Source: Maritimibacter sp.
Lineage (GTDB): Bacteria; Pseudomonadota; Alphaproteobacteria; Rhodobacterales; Rhodobacteraceae
Reading direction: 5' to 3'
Length of the DNA stretch: 64,000 nt
NCBI GenBank assembly: GCA_017792445.1
Contig: CP051232.1
Span: 1,116,001-1,180,000 of the forward strand
Shown here: in pieces, positions 44,773 through 54,373 of the stretch
Numbering within the stretch: position 1 is the first letter of the stretch
Layout of the letters: each line of letters starts with the position of its first letter
Position numbers and translations under genes: made by a program
The notes under the pieces: model-generated
Databases searched by the model: none
Told to the model about the DNA's origin: nothing
What the model saw: only the letters and a program-made list of their open reading frames with translations

Positions 44773-45354
44773 CTAGACCGGCTTTACCAGCAGAATTGCA
44801 TCGGTCCCGTCGTGGGCCCAGCCCGGCACCGCCATGCGGCGCCGGGCTATTTCTTCGAATCCCGTCCGAAGATATAGCCGCACCGCACCGGGATTCGATG
44901 CGAAGGCGATGATCGAGACGCCAGAGCGACCCTGCCGTTTCGCGATCCATTCGGCCCGTTCCAGCAACCTGCCGCCAAGCCCCTGCCCCCGCAGTTCGGG
45001 ATAGACCGCCAGCACGTTCAGGTACCACGTGCCGGTGGCCATGTTCTCGAGCTCTTGCAAGGGCACGAAGGGCGCAGGGAAATCGGGGCCGATCTCGACC
45101 GGGTCGTCGGGCAGCGCATAGCCGATCATGCCGCCCAGCACCCGGCCCAGACGCTGCGCCATCGTCGCGTTGCGATAGCTGAAACTGCCTTCGTCCCTCT
45201 CGGCGCGCGCCAGGCCCACGTCGCGGGGTTTCTGCCAGGGATCGGCCATTTCGGCCCACGCCATTTCGGGCAGGCCCTCGCCCGCCATCATGACGAATTC
45301 CACCAGCCGCTTCGCGTCGCCGGGCGTGGCCGGGCGGAAGTCGATGTCGGGCAT
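44773..45354 (-). CDS. GNAT family N-acetyltransferase
   Basis: This 193-residue acetyltransferase has FRPATPGDAKRLVEFVMMAGEG at the N-terminus and the acetyl-CoA loop LAVYPELRGQGLGGRLLERAEWIAKRQG near residue 118, then AVRLYLRTGFEEIARRRM. The start at 45354 has GAGGGAAAC upstream. The frame stays open far upstream, antisense to sat/cysC; that extension is not coding. It is convergent with trxB. The substrate is unknown. Confidence 0.87.
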   Translation of the reverse strand: MPDIDFRPATPGDAKRLVEFVMMAGEGLPEMAWAEMADPWQKPRDVGLARAERDEGSFSYRNATMAQRLGRVLGGMIGYALPDDPVEIGPDFPAPFVPLQELENMATGTWYLNVLAVYPELRGQGLGGRLLERAEWIAKRQGRSGVSIIAFASNPGAVRLYLRTGFEEIARRRMAVPGWAHDGTDAILLVKPV

Positions 45355-45606
45355 GTTTCCCTCGCGTCCGTTTCTGCGCTGCGGCGGAACGCCTGACCGC
45401 CGTTCGGAACACCCTGCCCCAAGGCGTTCCGCCGAGTCGCCAATTCCTGAACGCGCGTCCCATTTGCGCCGAAAATCGCGCAATCGCAGACCTTTTGCCC
45501 GAAAACAGGGCGGGTTCCCTAGACTTCGGCGTCGGTCCGGGTCTAGACGGCCCGCGATACCTTGAAAGACGCGATACGCGCGTCGTTCCGAACCAGTAGG
45601 CCCGAA

Positions 45607-47313
45607 ATGCAGTTGAACAACCTCGCTCCGATCCCGGAACTTTACGTCTCTTATGAAAGCGCCCAGAAGCTGAAGGTCGAAGCCGCCGACCTGACCAGCT
45701 GGGATCTGACCCCGCGACAGATCTGCGACCTGGAGCTGCTGATGAACGGCGGCTTCAACCCGCTCAAGGGCTTCCTGTCGGAAGAGGACTACAATGGCGT
45801 GGTCGAGAACATGCGTCTCGCCGATGGCACGCTGTGGCCGATGCCCATCACGCTGGACGTGAACGAGAAGTTCGCCGACTCGATCGAGGTCGGGCAGGAC
45901 ATCGCCCTGCGCGATCAGGAAGGCGTGATCCTTGGCACGATGACCGTCACCGACAAGTGGGAGCCGAACAAGGCGAACGAGGCCGAGAAGGTGTTCGGCG
46001 CCGATGACAGCGCGCACCCGGCGGTGAACTACCTGCACAACCACGCGGGCAAGATCTATCTGGGCGGCCCGGTCACCGGCATTCAGCAGCCGGTGCACTA
46101 TGACTTCCGCGCCCGCCGCGACACGCCGAACGAATTGCGCGCCTTCTTCCGCAAAATGGGCTGGCGCCGCGTCGTCGCGTTCCAGACCCGCAACCCGCTG
46201 CATCGCGCGCACCAGGAACTGACCTTCCGCGCCGCGAAGGAAGCGCAGGCCAACCTGCTGATCCACCCGATCGTCGGCATGACCAAGCCGGGCGACGTCG
46301 ATCACTTCACCCGCGTCCGCTGTTACGAGGCGGTGCTGGACAAGTACCCGGCCTCGACCACCTCGATGTCGCTGCTGAACCTCGCGATGCGCATGGCGGG
46401 CCCGCGCGAGGCAGTGTGGCACGGCCTGATCCGCGCCAACCACGGCTGCACCCACTTCATCGTGGGCCGCGACCACGCCGGCCCCGGCAAGAACTCTGCG
46501 GGCGAGGATTTCTACGGTCCCTACGATGCGCAGGAGCTGTTCAAGCAGTACGAATCCGAGATCGGGCTGGAGATGGTCCCGTTCAAGCACATGGTCTACG
46601 TGCAGGAACGCGCCCAGTACGAGCCCGCCGACGAGATCGAGGATGGCGTCACCGTCCTGAACATCTCGGGCACCGAACTGCGCCGCCGTCTGGCCGAGGG
46701 TCTTGAGATCCCCGAGTGGTTCTCGTTCCCCGAGGTGGTCAAGGAACTGCGCCGCACGCGTCCGCCGCGGTCGCAGCAGGGCTTCACCGTCTTCTTCACC
46801 GGCTTCTCTGGGTCGGGCAAATCGACGATCGCGAACGCGCTGATGGTCAAGCTGATGGAGATGGGCGGCCGCCCCGTCACGCTGCTGGACGGCGACATCG
46901 TGCGGAAGAACCTCAGCTCGGAGCTGGGCTTCTCGAAAGAGCACCGCGACCTGAACATCCGGCGCATCGGCTTCGTCGCGTCCGAGATCACCAAGAACGG
47001 CGGTATCGCGATCTGTGCGCCCATCGCGCCCTACGCGACGACCCGCCGCGCGGTGCGCGAGGACATCGAGCAGTTCGGTGCCTTCGTCGAGGTCCACGTC
47101 GCGACCTCGTTGGAGGAATGCGAACGGCGCGACCGCAAGGGGCTCTACAAGCTGGCGCGCGAGGGCAAGATCAAGGAGTTCACCGGCATCTCCGACCCCT
47201 ACGATGTACCCGCGAACCCCGAGCTGTCGCTGGACACCGAGAACGTGGACGTCGACAACTGCGCCCATCAGGTGATCCTGAAGCTGGAATCGATGGGGCT
47301 GATCGCCGCCTGA
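45607..47313 (+). CDS. Bifunctional sulfate adenylyltransferase / adenylylsulfate kinase
   Basis: The product is a 568-residue fusion. The N-terminal ATP sulfurylase domain starts LAPIPELYVSYESAQKLK and holds VVAFQTRNPLHRAHQELT near residue 190 and HFIVGRDHAGPGKNS near 287. The C-terminal APS kinase domain (from ~390) has the P-loop GFSGSGKSTIANAL and LDGDIVRKNLSSELGFSKEHRDLNIRR. It makes PAPS from sulfate and ATP. Such single-chain Sat/CysC fusions are usual in Rhodobacterales. The start is chosen by family alignment; upstream in-frame codons are not family-like. Confidence 0.93.
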   Translation: MQLNNLAPIPELYVSYESAQKLKVEAADLTSWDLTPRQICDLELLMNGGFNPLKGFLSEEDYNGVVENMRLADGTLWPMPITLDVNEKFADSIEVGQDIALRDQEGVILGTMTVTDKWEPNKANEAEKVFGADDSAHPAVNYLHNHAGKIYLGGPVTGIQQPVHYDFRARRDTPNELRAFFRKMGWRRVVAFQTRNPLHRAHQELTFRAAKEAQANLLIHPIVGMTKPGDVDHFTRVRCYEAVLDKYPASTTSMSLLNLAMRMAGPREAVWHGLIRANHGCTHFIVGRDHAGPGKNSAGEDFYGPYDAQELFKQYESEIGLEMVPFKHMVYVQERAQYEPADEIEDGVTVLNISGTELRRRLAEGLEIPEWFSFPEVVKELRRTRPPRSQQGFTVFFTGFSGSGKSTIANALMVKLMEMGGRPVTLLDGDIVRKNLSSELGFSKEHRDLNIRRIGFVASEITKNGGIAICAPIAPYATTRRAVREDIEQFGAFVEVHVATSLEECERRDRKGLYKLAREGKIKEFTGISDPYDVPANPELSLDTENVDVDNCAHQVILKLESMGLIAA

Positions 47314-47364
47314 TCCAATTGACGCCGCCGCGCGCTATGCGTGGCGGCGTCTGCCTGACCCGCC

Positions 47365-48261
47365 GTGACAAGGGGCCGCCGGCGGGCTAACACGAAAGCC
47401 GATCCCGATCCGGAGCCCGGCTTGCCGCCCCTGCGTCTTATCACCCTGACCACCATACCGCCCCGCTTCGCCGAGATCGGCGGCGCGCTTCGGTCGATGC
47501 TTAACCAGCGCCAGCCGGCGGACCGGGTGGAACTGTACGTGCCGCGACGCTATCGCCGGTTTCCCGACTACGACGGCTCTGTGCCCGAGGTGCCCGAGGG
47601 TGTGACCATCGTCCGTCCCGACGAGGATTTCGGCCCCGCCAGCAAAGTGCTGCATGCCGTTCGCGCCCATCGTGGCGAGAACGTCGAGATCCTGTTCGGC
47701 GATGACGACCGGCTGTACCGGCCCGACTGGTCCTCGGTCTTCTACGACGCGCGCCGCGACCGGCCCGACGACGCGATCGCGCCGATCTCGTGGGCGGCGG
47801 ACGAGATGTTCACCTCGGATCAGCGCGACCGGCCCCAGCCGCAGGCAAAGCGGGCGAACAAGGCTTTGGACCTGCCCTACCAGGTGAAAAGCGCGCTGCA
47901 TTCGGTGGCGGCGGCCTTGGGCTATCGCGGCGAGGGACCAAGCCACGCGCATATCCGCACGCCGGGCTATCGCGACATCTTTCAGGGCTACGGCGGCGTT
48001 TTGGTGCGGCCATCGTTCTTCGACGACGACGTGTTCGACATCCCGCCGGTGCTGTGGTCGGTGGACGATATCTGGCTGTCGGGGATGCTGGCGAAGGCGG
48101 GCACGCGGATCTGGGCGCCCGCCGGGATCAAAGGCCCGCGCCTTTTGTCGAACCACGACCGTGCGCCGCTGTATCAGGCGGTGCTTGACGGCGCAGACCG
48201 GCGAACCGCCGACCGTCAGTGTTTCGATTACATGAGAGAGACCTACGGCCTCTGGCCCTGA
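47365..48261 (+). CDS. Glycosyltransferase-like protein (GT-A fold candidate)
   Basis: This 298-residue protein has RLITLTTIPPRFAEIGGALRSMLNQ near residue 28, EILFGDDDRLYRPDW (DxD-type motif) near 110, and GYGGVLVRPSFFDDDVFDIP and WSVDDIWLSGML in the C-terminal half, which fit a GT-A nucleotide-sugar transferase. No signal peptide. The annotated start is GTG and has no clear ribosome site, so the true N-terminus may lie later. It follows sat/cysC by 51 bp. Confidence 0.7.
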   Translation: MTRGRRRANTKADPDPEPGLPPLRLITLTTIPPRFAEIGGALRSMLNQRQPADRVELYVPRRYRRFPDYDGSVPEVPEGVTIVRPDEDFGPASKVLHAVRAHRGENVEILFGDDDRLYRPDWSSVFYDARRDRPDDAIAPISWAADEMFTSDQRDRPQPQAKRANKALDLPYQVKSALHSVAAALGYRGEGPSHAHIRTPGYRDIFQGYGGVLVRPSFFDDDVFDIPPVLWSVDDIWLSGMLAKAGTRIWAPAGIKGPRLLSNHDRAPLYQAVLDGADRRTADRQCFDYMRETYGLWP

Positions 48262-48264
48262 GCC

Positions 48265-49131
48265 CTAAAGGTTCAGGTATCCGCGCATCAGCACGTGACC
48301 GCGCCCGCCGACACGGACGCCCTCGATGGCGTCGCGCGGGCCCAGAACCTCGACATCCGCACGTCCGGGGCGGCCCATCCAGTGCCCCTGCTCCGCAACA
48401 AAGCGCGGGCTGTCGATCAGACCGTGATGCCAGAGGTACGATGCCATCGCGCCGGTGGCCGAACCCGTGAAGGGGTCCTCGGGCGGCAGCGGCGGCGCAA
48501 GGACGAGGCGCGAGAACGTGTCCCCCTCTGCCGTCTCGCCGCCAAGCGAGACCCAGAACGGTTCCATCGTGTCATGCGCGCCGCGCACCATGCGCATCGC
48601 GTCGACGTCAGGCGACAGTCGGCGCAGGCAGTCCTTGTCCTTCACTACGGTGATGACGAACGGCAGGCCGGTCGAGACCACCTGCGGCGTGCCCACGATA
48701 TCTTCGGGCGACAGGCCGCCGGCTGCGGCGACAAGCGCCGGATCCATCTTTTCGCCGAAGGTAGGCGCGACCTGCGTCATGGTGATCAACGGGCCGTCGG
48801 GCGTGGTCTCGATCTCGACCGGGATGACGCCGGCGCCGGTCTCGCACCGCAGAAGGCCCGGCTTCGCGCGGCCGCGATCCGCCATCGACGCGACCGAGGC
48901 AAGCGTCGGGTGTCCCGCGAAAGGGATCTCCATGTTGTTCATGAAGTAACGGATCTTCATGTCCGCGACGTCGGAGGGGCCGATGAAGGTACACTCCACC
49001 AGCCCCGTCTCGCGCACGAAGGTCATGCAGGTCTCGGGGTCGAGGCCGCCGTCGTCATAGACCACGGCACAGCCGTTGCCGCCGAAGGGCACAGCCGTGA
49101 AGGCATCGACCCAGTCGAAATCCATCGGCAT
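48265..49131 (-). CDS. PhzF family isomerase-like protein
   Basis: This 288-residue protein of the PhzF/diaminopimelate-epimerase fold begins FDWVDAFTAVPFGGNGCAVV, followed by ETGLVECTFIGP with the conserved Glu near residue 47, and EIPFAGHPTLAS near 69, plus FTGSATGAMASYLWHHG near 225. The family does proton-transfer isomerisations on unknown substrates. It is the last gene of the hsp20-DUF1150-phzF-type unit (gaps of 15-17 bp). Confidence 0.87.
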   Translation of the reverse strand: MPMDFDWVDAFTAVPFGGNGCAVVYDDGGLDPETCMTFVRETGLVECTFIGPSDVADMKIRYFMNNMEIPFAGHPTLASVASMADRGRAKPGLLRCETGAGVIPVEIETTPDGPLITMTQVAPTFGEKMDPALVAAAGGLSPEDIVGTPQVVSTGLPFVITVVKDKDCLRRLSPDVDAMRMVRGAHDTMEPFWVSLGGETAEGDTFSRLVLAPPLPPEDPFTGSATGAMASYLWHHGLIDSPRFVAEQGHWMGRPGRADVEVLGPRDAIEGVRVGGRGHVLMRGYLNL

Positions 49132-49148
49132 GCCCCGCGTTCCTTCGT

Positions 49149-49376
49149 TCAGTGGACGCTCACGGGCGCCAGATCGTTTTGCCGCGCCAGCGCGAAGGCC
49201 ATTTTGCGGTCGCGCACCAGCGCCAGCCGCTCGCCCTCGGTGTTGTGGACGGCGAAGATGGTTTCCAGCCCCTCGACCTCGGCCTGCACGTCCTCGGGCA
49301 GGTCGGCGACGTCGACGGAACGGACATAGACGATGTCCTGCGGCATCTCGGCCGCGAAGTCGTAAGTGGTGTTCAT
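49149..49376 (-). CDS. DUF1150 family protein
   Basis: This 75-residue protein with DIVYVRSVDVADLPEDVQAEV and TIFAVHNTEGERLALVRDRKMAFALARQNDLAPVSVH matches the alphaproteobacterial DUF1150 family, typically found beside small heat shock proteins as here. Function unknown. It lies 15 bp after hsp20. Confidence 0.87.
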   Translation of the reverse strand: MNTTYDFAAEMPQDIVYVRSVDVADLPEDVQAEVEGLETIFAVHNTEGERLALVRDRKMAFALARQNDLAPVSVH

Positions 49377-49391
49377 GGTCTCACCCCCGGT

Positions 49392-49805
49392 TTACCTGCG
49401 GTCGATCTGGATCGTCCGCACGACCTTCTCGGGCTCGGCCCGGCTCAGGTCTACATGCAGCAGTCCGTTTTCCATGGCGGCGCCGGATACCTCGACACCC
49501 TCGGCCAGAACGAAGCTGCGCTGGAACTGCCGCGCGGCGATGCCACGGTGCAGGAAGATCCGGCCGTCATCCTCTTCGCTCTGGCGGCCGCGGATCATAA
49601 GCTGCCGGTCCTCGATGGTGATCGACAGGTCATCCTCGGCAAACCCCGCCACGGCAAGGGTGATGCGGTAGGAATTCGCGCTGGTCTGCTCGATGTTGAA
49701 CGGCGGGTATCCGTTGTTTTCGGACTTCACCGTCCGTTCCATAAGCCGTTCAAGCTGTTCGAATCCCAAGAAGAAGGGATGCGAACCCAAGCCAACTTTC
49801 GTCAT
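49392..49805 (-). CDS. Small heat shock protein (Hsp20/alpha-crystallin)
   Basis: This 137-residue Hsp20 chaperone starts GLGSHPFFLGFEQLERLMER and has an alpha-crystallin domain (~35-120: YPPFNIEQTSANSYRITLAVAGFAEDDLSITIEDRQLMIRG) with a C-terminal ENGLLHVDLSR segment before a short tail. It prevents aggregation of unfolding proteins. It leads a three-gene unit with DUF1150 and the PhzF-like gene. Confidence 0.92.
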   Translation of the reverse strand: MTKVGLGSHPFFLGFEQLERLMERTVKSENNGYPPFNIEQTSANSYRITLAVAGFAEDDLSITIEDRQLMIRGRQSEEDDGRIFLHRGIAARQFQRSFVLAEGVEVSGAAMENGLLHVDLSRAEPEKVVRTIQIDRR

Positions 49806-49998
49806 GGCCTTGCCCTTTCATAAGCGACACTGCGTAAGGGCCCCGTTGCGGCGACCCTTTTAACGAATATGGGCAGCACGGCCGGACCCCGCAAGGGTGT
49901 GTGCCTGCAAGTGGCTTTGAGAATTCGGGAAATGGCGGTAATACTCGCGCCACAGCGAAGAACCCAGACAGGAGCCAGGGCACGGGGATGAACGCGCA

Positions 49999-50217
49999 AT
50001 GAACGCATCCGGCCAGATGGACGAGACCGAGGTTCTGAGGGTGGAACTGGAAGTCCTGAGACGAGAACACCGCGATCTCGATGACGCGATCTCGGCGCTG
50101 CAAGAGACGCAGCGCGCCGACCAGCTGCGGCTGAGCCGGCTGAAACGGCAAAAGCTGATGCTGAAGGACAAGATCCGCCGGATCGAGGACCGGCTGCTGC
50201 CCGACATCATCGCCTGA
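49999..50217 (+). CDS. YdcH/DUF465 family small coiled-coil protein
   Basis: This 72-residue protein is helical throughout, with [53 protein letters not shown], matching the YdcH/DUF465 family. Function unknown. The ATG at 49999 is used; the earlier ATG at 49988 is out of frame. Confidence 0.82.
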   Translation: MNASGQMDETEVLRVELEVLRREHRDLDDAISALQETQRADQLRLSRLKRQKLMLKDKIRRIEDRLLPDIIA

Positions 50218-50321
50218 GCCAAACCGTCACCCTGCCGATTGCATCGCTGTCCCTCCCGCGTATATTGCGCGTTCCCGAGGAACGGGGCGTTTCATTCGGG
50301 CGAAGGTACGGGGGACAGGAC

Positions 50322-50801
50322 ATGACCGTGGACGTGGGTATCATCATGGGCAGCCAAAGCGATTGGCCCACCATGAAGCTCGCCGCCGAGATCCTCGACG
50401 AGCTGGGGATTTCCTACGAGTCGAAGATCGTGTCGGCGCACCGCACTCCGGACCGCCTTTGGGACTATGGCAAGACCGCTGCCGCGCGCGGGTTGAAGGT
50501 GATCATCGCGGGCGCCGGTGGCGCAGCGCACCTGCCGGGCATGATGGCGTCAAAGACCCGCATTCCCGTGGTCGGCGTGCCGGTGCAGACGCGGGCGCTG
50601 GGAGGCGTCGACTCGCTGTATTCCATCGTGCAGATGCCGCGCGGCTTTCCGGTCGCCACCATGGCCATCGGCGGCGCCGCGAATGCCGGGCTGATGGCGG
50701 CGCAGATCCTTGCCGTCACCGATGCGGCCCTGGCCGAACGCGTCGATGCATGGCGCGACGCGCTGTCCGCCTCGATCCCGGACGAGCCCTCCGATGGCTA
50801 A
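50322..50801 (+). CDS. purE: 5-(carboxyamino)imidazole ribonucleotide mutase
   Basis: This 159-residue PurE has [13 protein letters not shown] near residue 7, [13 protein letters not shown] near 38, [14 protein letters not shown] near 65 and [21 protein letters not shown] near 95. It converts N5-CAIR to CAIR in purine synthesis. Its stop overlaps the next gene by 8 bp. Confidence 0.95.
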   Translation: MTVDVGIIMGSQSDWPTMKLAAEILDELGISYESKIVSAHRTPDRLWDYGKTAAARGLKVIIAGAGGAAHLPGMMASKTRIPVVGVPVQTRALGGVDSLYSIVQMPRGFPVATMAIGGAANAGLMAAQILAVTDAALAERVDAWRDALSASIPDEPSDG

Positions 50802-51549
50802 GCTGGGCTTCATCGGCACCGGCCACATCGCCGCGCCCATGGTCCGCTTTCTTGCCGAGCGCGGGCACGAGATCGCAGTCACCCGCCGGGGCGAGGCCGT
50901 TTCCGCCGCGCTGAAAGCCGAGCTTGGCGTCACCGTGGCCGAGCCGCAGGCCGTGGTCGACGCATCCGACATCGTGTTTCTCTGCGTCCGACCGCAACAC
51001 GCCGCCGAGGCGCTGGAGCCACTGACCTTCCGCGCCGACCAGCGGATCGTCTCGGTGATGGCGGGTGTCTCGCGCGCCGAGCTTGGCCGTCTGTGCGCCC
51101 CCGCCGCCGACATGGTGCAGACGATTCCGCTGGGCTACCTCGAGCAGGGCGGCTGCCCGCTGGCCGCGTTCGGCAACGACGACCTGCTGGCCGATCTGTT
51201 CGCCCCCGAGAACCCGGTGGTGAAGGTCGCCTCGGAAGCCGCGCTGAACGCGCATTTCGCGATCTGTGCTTTCGTGCCCGGCGTTCTTGATCTGGCGGCC
51301 AGCGCCTCTGGCTGGCTGGCGGATCACACCGGCGATGCCGACGGGGCGGAATTCTACACCACGCAACTTTTGTCGGGCTTCCTGTCCGCCATGTCGAAAG
51401 GCAGCGCCGGACGGCTGGCCGAAGAGCGCGACGCGCTTGCCACCGCTGGCAGCCTCAGCCTTCAGATGACCGAGGCGCTGCGCGACGGCGGCGCCCATGA
51501 CACCCTGCGCGATGCCCTCGCCGCGATCGGCAAGCGGCTGGAGCCCTGA
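50794..51549 (+). CDS. ProC-like NAD(P)-binding protein between purE and purK
   Basis: This 251-residue protein has an N-terminal Rossmann motif [22 protein letters not shown] and a ProC-like layout ([28 protein letters not shown]). The GSGPAY substrate motif of true ProC (present in the window at 36940-37749) is absent, replaced by [21 protein letters not shown], so it is probably not a P5C reductase. It overlaps purE by 8 bp and is followed by purK after 13 bp, placing it in the purine operon. Role unknown. Confidence 0.72.
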   Translation: MAKLGFIGTGHIAAPMVRFLAERGHEIAVTRRGEAVSAALKAELGVTVAEPQAVVDASDIVFLCVRPQHAAEALEPLTFRADQRIVSVMAGVSRAELGRLCAPAADMVQTIPLGYLEQGGCPLAAFGNDDLLADLFAPENPVVKVASEAALNAHFAICAFVPGVLDLAASASGWLADHTGDADGAEFYTTQLLSGFLSAMSKGSAGRLAEERDALATAGSLSLQMTEALRDGGAHDTLRDALAAIGKRLEP

Positions 51550-51562
51550 CCCGGAGTCCCGC

Positions 51563-52639
51563 ATGAGCCTTCCCCTTACTCCCGGCGCCACCATCGGCAT
51601 TCTCGGCGGCGGCCAGCTTGGCCGGATGCTGTCGGTCGCGGCGTCGCGTCTTGGCTTCCTGACGCATATCTACGAGCCGGGCGCCGAGCCTCCGGCAGGC
51701 CACGTCGCGCACCGCGTGACCACCGCGTCCTACGAGGACGAGAAGGCGCTGAAGACCTTCGCCGCCTCTGTCGACGTGATCACCTACGAGTTCGAGAACA
51801 TCCCGACCGCCGCGCTGGACCTGCTGGAATCGCTGAAACCGATCCATCCGGGACGGCAGGCGCTGGCCACCAGTCAGGACCGGCTGACCGAGAAGACCTT
51901 TCTGCGGGACCTCGGGCTTGGCACCGCACCGTTCGCCGCGGTCGACAGCGCCGAGGATCTTGCGAAAGCGATTGACGAGATCGGCACGCCCGCGATCCTG
52001 AAGACCCGACGGTTCGGGTATGACGGCAAGGGACAGGCGCGGCTGCGGTCGCCCGACGACGCGGACAGCGCGCTGGCCGATATGAACGGCGCGCCCGCGA
52101 TCCTTGAAGGCTTCGTCGATTTCTCGATGGAGATCAGCGTGATCGCCGCGCGCGGTGCGAATGGCGAGGTCGCGGCTTTCGATCCCGGCGAGAACGTCCA
52201 CAAGGACGGCATCCTTGACACCACCACGGTGCCCGCGCGCATCTCTGCCGCGCTGAAGACCGACGCCATCCTGCTGGCGGGCCGCATTCTGAACGCGCTG
52301 GATTACGTAGGCGTGCTGGGGGTAGAGCTGTTCGTGACGCCGCAGGGCTTGCTGGTCAACGAGATCGCGCCACGGGTCCACAACTCGGGCCACTGGACGC
52401 AGACCGGCTGTGTGTCGGACCAGTTCGAGCAGCACATCCGCGCCGTGGCGGGCTGGCCGCTGGGCGACGGCGGTCGGCATTCGGACGTGGTGATGGAGAA
52501 CCTGATCGGCGACGACATCCTGCGGGTGCCCGAGCTGGCCCGCGATCCGGCGACGGCGATCCACCTGTACGGCAAGGCCGAGGCGCGGCCGGGCCGCAAG
52601 ATGGGTCACGTGAACCGGATCATCGGGCCGAAAAGCTAG
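51563..52639 (+). CDS. purK: N5-carboxyaminoimidazole ribonucleotide synthase
   Basis: This 358-residue ATP-grasp enzyme has GILGGGQLGRMLSVAASRLGF near residue 12, FDVITYEFENIPT-type segments, LKTRRFGYDGKGQARL near 148, NEIAPRVHNSGHWTQ near 270. It carboxylates AIR using bicarbonate and ATP, just upstream of PurE chemistry. GGAG lies upstream of the ATG. Confidence 0.94.
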   Translation: MSLPLTPGATIGILGGGQLGRMLSVAASRLGFLTHIYEPGAEPPAGHVAHRVTTASYEDEKALKTFAASVDVITYEFENIPTAALDLLESLKPIHPGRQALATSQDRLTEKTFLRDLGLGTAPFAAVDSAEDLAKAIDEIGTPAILKTRRFGYDGKGQARLRSPDDADSALADMNGAPAILEGFVDFSMEISVIAARGANGEVAAFDPGENVHKDGILDTTTVPARISAALKTDAILLAGRILNALDYVGVLGVELFVTPQGLLVNEIAPRVHNSGHWTQTGCVSDQFEQHIRAVAGWPLGDGGRHSDVVMENLIGDDILRVPELARDPATAIHLYGKAEARPGRKMGHVNRIIGPKS

Positions 52640-52642
52640 GGC

Positions 52643-53383
52643 TCAGCCGCCGGTCACCCGCGTAAGCGCCTCGCCATAGGTCATCTCGGGGCGGAAACGC
52701 CCGTGTTCCAGAAATTCCATCGCCTCTGCGATCACCAGCGGGTTCATCATCATGAACGTGTGCGTGACCGGCAGGACAAGGTGATCGGTCATTCCGCGCA
52801 GGCGGGTGGAATCGACCGAGACCTTGCCGTCGTCCTGCCCGTCGATGACGTTGGAATAGACCGGATTCAGCGAGCGGGTGCCCGCGATGATGCCCAGTTC
52901 GAAATGCGGCTGGCCCAGTTGGTTCGGCACGCTGTCCGGCCCGGTGCCCAGTTCCAGCCCCGCCGGGCCATTGATCCATTCGAACGGGGCAAGGTCGCCG
53001 AATTCGTCAACGAGTTCGCTGCCCTGATTGGGCGGCCCCATCATCACCACGCGGCCCATGGTTTTGGGACGGTGATCGGCCAGCCACAGGCGGACAAGGA
53101 TACCGCCCATGGAATGCGTCACGAAATGAACCCGATCGTCGCCGCAATCGTCGACCGCAGGGCCGACGGCCATGTCGACCAGCACCTCGATCTTGCGCTC
53201 GGTCGAGGGGTAGCCGCGATTCACCACGCGGTAGCCGTTCAGACGAAGGGCCTCGGCGAGCGGGACCATGCTGGTCGCGCTGCGGGCCAGCCCGTGCAGC
53301 AGCACGACGCAATCGGCCGCGGCGGGAACTGGGAACAGCAAGAGGATCATTAGAAGCACGCGCATCGCCCTGAGATATGCCAT
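52643..53383 (-). CDS. Exported lipase-like alpha/beta hydrolase
   Basis: This 246-residue protein has a signal peptide ([16 protein letters not shown]) and [16 protein letters not shown], with the nucleophile elbow [14 protein letters not shown] near residue 87 (G/H-x-S-x-G) and a C-terminal [14 protein letters not shown] with His. It resembles class-2/PGAP1-like lipases. The start at 53383 has GGAGG upstream; MRVLLM 18 bp later is an alternative. It is convergent with purK. Confidence 0.8.
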   Translation of the reverse strand: MAYLRAMRVLLMILLLFPVPAAADCVVLLHGLARSATSMVPLAEALRLNGYRVVNRGYPSTERKIEVLVDMAVGPAVDDCGDDRVHFVTHSMGGILVRLWLADHRPKTMGRVVMMGPPNQGSELVDEFGDLAPFEWINGPAGLELGTGPDSVPNQLGQPHFELGIIAGTRSLNPVYSNVIDGQDDGKVSVDSTRLRGMTDHLVLPVTHTFMMMNPLVIAEAMEFLEHGRFRPEMTYGEALTRVTGG

Positions 53384-53403
53384 CACGCGCCTCCGACCAG
53401 TGC

Positions 53404-54240
53404 CTAGCGCCGCGCCAGTACCGACAGCGCGACGCCGCCCAGCACCAGCGCGCAGGCGGCGATCAGCGCCGGGGTGACGGGTTCCGACAGGATCAGCGCG
53501 CCGCCCGCCAGCGCGATCACCGGCACGGTCAGTTGCGCCACCGCAGCGACGCTGGCGGCAAGGCGCGGCAGGACGGCGTACCACAGGGCATAACCGAGAC
53601 CCGAGGTCACGATGCCGGAGGTCAGCGCCAGCAGGATGCCATGGGGCGTGATCGCGGTGCCCGCGCGCGCCAGAAGGGCGATCACGGCGCAGACCGGCAC
53701 CGCCAGCAGGAAGTTCGCCGCGGTCGCGCGCAGCGGTTCGCCCGAGCGACGTCCGACCAGCGAATAAACGCCCCACCCGACCGCCGCCGCCGCCATCATC
53801 GCGCCCGCGACAGGCGGCACCCGCGCGCCGTTGCCGGGCCAGAACATCCACGCCAGTCCCGAAAGGGCGACCAAAGCGCCGATCCAGCGCAGCACCGGCA
53901 TCGGCTCGCGCGCAAGGACGGCGCCCGCGAACATCGTCACCTGAACACCGCCGAACAGGATTAGCGCCCCCGCCCCCGCATCCAGCGTGACATAGGCCGC
54001 AGAGAACCCGGCGAGGTACAGCGTCAGCGACAGGACACCGGCCAGCCGGTGCGGCCCTCCAAGCGCCAGCCGCCGGTCACGGATCAGGACCATCGCCGAC
54101 AGCGCCGCCGCGCCGGACGCGACGCGGATCAGGGCGAAGTCCATCGCGTCGATCCAGCCGCCGCCGACCGCCAGCCGGTTCAGGACCGAGTTCGCCGCGA
54201 AGGCCACCATCACCAGCGCCACCAGTCCGAACAGACGCAT
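53404..54240 (-). CDS. DMT/EamA family transporter
   Basis: This 278-residue protein of ten hydrophobic segments has two EamA halves (start [19 protein letters not shown]; second half [22 protein letters not shown]) and the end [19 protein letters not shown]. It is a drug/metabolite-type exporter of unknown substrate. It is divergent from another EamA gene at 54374. Confidence 0.87.
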   Translation of the reverse strand: MRLFGLVALVMVAFAANSVLNRLAVGGGWIDAMDFALIRVASGAAALSAMVLIRDRRLALGGPHRLAGVLSLTLYLAGFSAAYVTLDAGAGALILFGGVQVTMFAGAVLAREPMPVLRWIGALVALSGLAWMFWPGNGARVPPVAGAMMAAAAVGWGVYSLVGRRSGEPLRATAANFLLAVPVCAVIALLARAGTAITPHGILLALTSGIVTSGLGYALWYAVLPRLAASVAAVAQLTVPVIALAGGALILSEPVTPALIAACALVLGGVALSVLARR

Positions 54241-54373
54241 ACCGACATTCTCCCGCCACCAGATTCCCGCCGGGCGGCACTGGACCCTCCGGCTGCACGG
54301 GCGTAGCACTAACGAAGAGCCGGGCACAGCCGGTCAGTTCCGGAGCAAGATCATTCCCATCCCGTCCTCCCCG

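Noticed and set aside
45355-47268. Extension of the GNAT frame for a further ~640 codons antisense to the Sat/CysC gene
   Set aside because: It is open only because of high GC third positions; the GNAT domain, ribosome site and family length end at 45354.
49806-49830. Possible ROSE-type RNA thermometer in front of hsp20
   Set aside because: A UCGCU segment lies before the AAAGGG-type ribosome site, but the rest of the ROSE structure could not be traced by eye, so it is not listed as a feature.
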